Shown piece by piece: positions 7,705-7,916 of a stretch of DNA of 7,916 bases. The notes beneath the pieces were generated by a model, which had not been told where the DNA came from, did not search any database, and saw only the letters and a list, made by a program, of their open reading frames with translations. The stretch comes from Alphaproteobacteria bacterium. GTDB taxonomy: Bacteria; Pseudomonadota; Alphaproteobacteria; RS24. The number at the start of each line of letters is the position of its first letter. Positions within the stretch are counted from its first letter, which is position 1. The stretch is taken from positions 1 through 7,916 of the forward strand of contig JAKMCZ010000166.1 in NCBI GenBank assembly GCA_022428185.1, read 5' to 3'. A program made the position numbers and the translations under genes.

Positions 7705-7713
7705 GATGGCTTA

Positions 7714-7734
7714 AAGGTCGCATGGTTCGACTTT
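7714..7734 (+). repeat. Small hairpin just before the ppk ribosome site
   Basis: AAGGTCG (7714-7720) pairs with CGACTTT (7728-7734) around a 7-base loop, with one G-U pair. It ends one base before the AGGAG ribosome site of ppk, in the 44-base gap after hdaA. There is no T-run, so it is not a terminator and hdaA and ppk are likely co-transcribed. Confidence 0.35.
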
Positions 7735-7735
7735 C

Positions 7736-7740
7736 AGGAG
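7736..7740 (+). promoter_or_regulatory. Ribosome binding site of ppk
   Basis: AGGAG lies eight bases before ATG 7749. It favours 7749 over the second in-frame ATG at 7755, and an ATG at 7745 is out of frame with the conserved protein. Confidence 0.7.
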
Positions 7741-7748
7741 CTCGATGA

Positions 7749-7916
7749 ATGTCTATGAAACTCAATGTCTTAAGAAAAGGCGCTAAAAAAGAAAAACTGC
7801 CCGAAACCCTATTAGGGTTTTCGCGTCAGGAGCGCTTTATCAATCGCGAAGTGTCGTGGTTGGCGTTTAACGAGCGCGTTCTTGACGAGGCGACCAATGC
7901 CAAACACCCACCATTG
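7749..7916 (+). CDS. ppk: Polyphosphate kinase 1, N-terminal 56 residues (runs off right edge)
   Basis: Ppk1 polymerises the gamma phosphate of ATP into polyphosphate. Only the first 56 codons are inside the window. A lysine-rich leader (residues 1-20: MSMKLNVLRKGAKKEKLPET) is followed by the family's opening motif RFINREVSWLAFNERVLDEA (29-48), the equivalent of E. coli Ppk's YIEKELSWLSFNERVLQEA. The leader is longer than in E. coli Ppk by roughly two dozen residues, which is common outside enterics. It follows hdaA after 44 bases and probably belongs to the same operon; an exopolyphosphatase gene (ppx) would be the expected next neighbour. The catalytic histidines lie outside the window, so activity cannot be judged. 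Confidence 0.93.
   Translation, partial: MSMKLNVLRKGAKKEKLPETLLGFSRQERFINREVSWLAFNERVLDEATNAKHPPL
7804..7820 (+). repeat. Inverted repeat inside the early ppk coding region
   Basis: AAACCCT (7804-7810), ATT, AGGGTTT (7814-7820) followed by one more T: a perfect 7-bp stem with a 3-base loop, extendable by two C-G pairs if that T is bulged. It lies 55 bases into ppk, at codons 19-24. The pairing is seen; a function is not shown. Confidence 0.4.

Noticed and set aside
7807..7817. Telomere-like CCCTA/TTAGGG sequence
   Set aside because: It is a single copy made by a short inverted repeat in the ppk coding region, not a tandem array.

Overview
The window is a stretch of ordinary chromosome from an alphaproteobacterium, order unresolved. 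The lineage call rests on gene order and protein flavour. The run DUF2066 protein – AI-2E-family membrane protein – HdaA – Ppk, divergent from purM-purN, is an arrangement I know from alphaproteobacterial genomes, as is pepA followed by holC and lying close to the surA/OstA-type envelope genes. Base composition looks intermediate (roughly half G+C by eye) and uniform throughout. I see no insertion sequence, tRNA, rRNA, CRISPR array, prophage gene or compositional island.

Layout. Positions 1-550 (minus strand) hold the 5' part of surA, a periplasmic chaperone that runs off the left edge. A 134-bp divergent spacer follows. The plus-strand group pepA (685-2169) – holC (2169-2630) – ndk (2694-3116) comes next: pepA and holC overlap by one base, and ndk appears to have its own promoter and a hairpin-prone leader. 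ndk converges on the minus-strand operon purM-purN (4812-3149), which encodes two steps of de novo purine synthesis. The ndk terminator is built partly from the last codons of purN, whose stop codon sits in the hairpin loop. After a 111-bp divergent spacer the second plus-strand operon begins: DUF2066 exported protein (4924-5988), AI-2E-family permease (5985-7022), hdaA (7012-7704) and the start of ppk (7749 to the right edge). The first three of these overlap by 4 and 11 bases, so they are probably translated in a coupled way.

Functional themes. There are two replication genes (HolC, the chi subunit of DNA polymerase III, and HdaA, which turns off DnaA), three nucleotide genes (Ndk, PurM, PurN), polyphosphate synthesis (Ppk), peptide turnover (PepA) and envelope biogenesis (SurA). 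Catalytic residues of PepA, Ndk and PurN are all intact by position, so these look like working housekeeping genes.

I do not see a new system such as a defence island or a biosynthetic cluster. The points worth a second look are small. One is a possible two-state RNA structure at the ndk/purN convergence. Others are an ndk leader whose hairpin would hide the ribosome site only in read-through transcripts, an uncharacterised DUF2066 exported protein locked into the hdaA operon, and surA directly facing pepA with no lptF/lptG/lptD between them.
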